Positions 63,588-64,000 of a stretch of 64,000 nucleotides of DNA are shown here, piece by piece (the stretch's first letter is position 1; every line of letters starts with the position of its first letter). The notes beneath the pieces are model-generated. The model saw only the letters and a list, made by a program, of their open reading frames with translations, was not told the DNA's origin and made no database searches. The stretch comes from Neofusicoccum parvum (Eukaryota; Ascomycota; Dothideomycetes; Botryosphaeriales; Botryosphaeriaceae): the NCBI GenBank assembly GCA_020912385.1, contig CP087219.1, positions 62,001-126,000 of the forward strand, given 5' to 3'. The translations under genes and the position numbers were made by a program.

Positions 63588-64000
63588 CTACAAGACGACA
63601 GGACTACTCTTCGGCAGCTCACCCAGCACCGGCCCACCCGCAACCTCCCCCTCCACCTCCTCCCCCAACGGCTTGAACCCCCTCCACCCATCTTTCACCA
63701 CACCATCCACATACTCCAGATAGTTCTTCAGCCCAGCAAAGTAAAACCGACACGACCACGGCTTCCCCGGAATATTCGCGCCAAAGATCCACGAATGCGG
63801 CTGCTTAAACAAGCTCCCCTCCGCCACTTTCTCACACAACTCCGCCCACCCCCTCTCCACCTCCATCGTGCACTCCACCACCGCCCTCGCCACCCCCCTC
63901 CGCCGCGCCTCCTCCGCCCGCCCGACCGCCGCCGTGATCAGCGCCACCGCCGCCTCGAACGCCGGCGGGTTGTTGCAGAACGGCGCCTGCGGGCCATTAA
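63588..64000 (-). CDS. Baeyer-Villiger (FAD) monooxygenase, C-terminal part only
   Basis: The frame is open to the window edge, so about 137 C-terminal residues are seen and the 5' end is missing. The visible part begins GPQAPFCNNPPAFE and continues with WAELCEKVAEGSLFKQPHSW and IFGANIPGKPWSCRFYFAGL, then KNYLEYVDGVVKDGWRGFKP. This is the characteristic end of cyclohexanone-monooxygenase-type enzymes, where ANIPGKP is diagnostic. These convert ketones to esters or lactones with NADPH and O2. It is convergent with the old yellow enzyme. An ene-reductase plus a Baeyer-Villiger enzyme suggests breakdown of a cyclic enone, but the substrate is unknown. There is no PTS1 at the end. Confidence 0.88.
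   Translation of the reverse strand, partial: NGPQAPFCNNPPAFEAAVALITAAVGRAEEARRRGVARAVVECTMEVERGWAELCEKVAEGSLFKQPHSWIFGANIPGKPWSCRFYFAGLKNYLEYVDGVVKDGWRGFKPLGEEVEGEVAGGPVLGELPKSSPVVL

Noticed and set aside
63080..63676. 198-codon plus-strand frame near the right end
   Set aside because: Low-complexity ends, no motif, overlaps the Baeyer-Villiger monooxygenase on the other strand.
1..64000. CRISPR arrays, rRNA, tRNA genes or intact transposons
   Set aside because: No regularly spaced repeats, no transposase, reverse transcriptase or LTR pair, and no tRNA consensus were seen; a dedicated search would be needed to exclude short relics.

Overview
The window is nuclear DNA of a filamentous ascomycete (Pezizomycotina). 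Most genes carry 1-6 short introns of about 47-68 nt with GTAAGT/GTATGT-type donors and CTAAC/CTGAC-like branch sites. The gene content fits this too: a HET-domain protein, a LaeA-like methyltransferase, an NRPS-like adenylate-forming reductase, a MirB-type siderophore transporter beside a SidJ-type esterase, a DUF3176 protein and small secreted proteins. No tRNA, rRNA, CRISPR array or intact transposon was recognised. All gene models below were spliced by hand from the sequence.

Layout. (1) 1.7-5.8 kb: an iron module of a siderophore MFS transporter and a SidJ-like siderophore esterase. Three exact ATCWGATAA (SreA-type GATA) sites lie upstream of them. (2) 6.1-29 kb: a sparse region with a repeat-containing GPI-type wall protein, an NmrA-like reductase, a DUF3176 membrane protein, a tubulin-tyrosine-ligase-like protein, a HET protein, a 343-aa secreted protein, a stand-alone trehalose-phosphatase, a crotonase with a signal-peptide-like N-terminus and a 91-aa cysteine-containing secreted protein. 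Long gene-poor stretches hold an ankyrin relic and one copy of a dispersed repeat. (3) 29.9-45 kb: an NRPS-like A-T-reductase divergent from a sugar-type MFS transporter. Then come a galactonate/fuconate-type dehydratase, a KduD-type SDR, a ketopantoate-reductase-like protein, a GMC oxidoreductase with unusual active-site residues and a LaeA-like methyltransferase. The dehydratase and SDR promoters share dense GTGGGG motifs.

(4) 45.7-58.7 kb is the most striking part. It holds an HMG-CoA lyase fused to a LiuC-type 3-methylglutaconyl-CoA hydratase, an acyl-CoA synthetase, the alpha (biotin) and beta subunits of an acyl-CoA carboxylase, an acyl-CoA dehydrogenase with an isovaleryl-CoA-dehydrogenase-like catalytic base, and a Zn2Cys6 regulator. 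Together they would take a branched acid such as isovalerate through every step to acetyl-CoA plus acetoacetate, like the bacterial liu operon. Four of the five proteins end in PTS1-like tripeptides (ARL, ARL, ARM, NKL), as does the nearby old yellow enzyme (ARL). No other gene in the window does. This suggests a peroxisomal, self-contained branched-acid or isoprenoid-acid pathway rather than the usual mitochondrial leucine route.

(5) 59-64 kb: a decayed FAD monooxygenase, the second copy of the dispersed repeat, a small NTF2-like protein, diverged direct repeats, the old yellow enzyme and the 3' end of a Baeyer-Villiger monooxygenase that runs off the window. The last two could feed cyclic or unsaturated ketones into the branched-acid pathway; this is inference.
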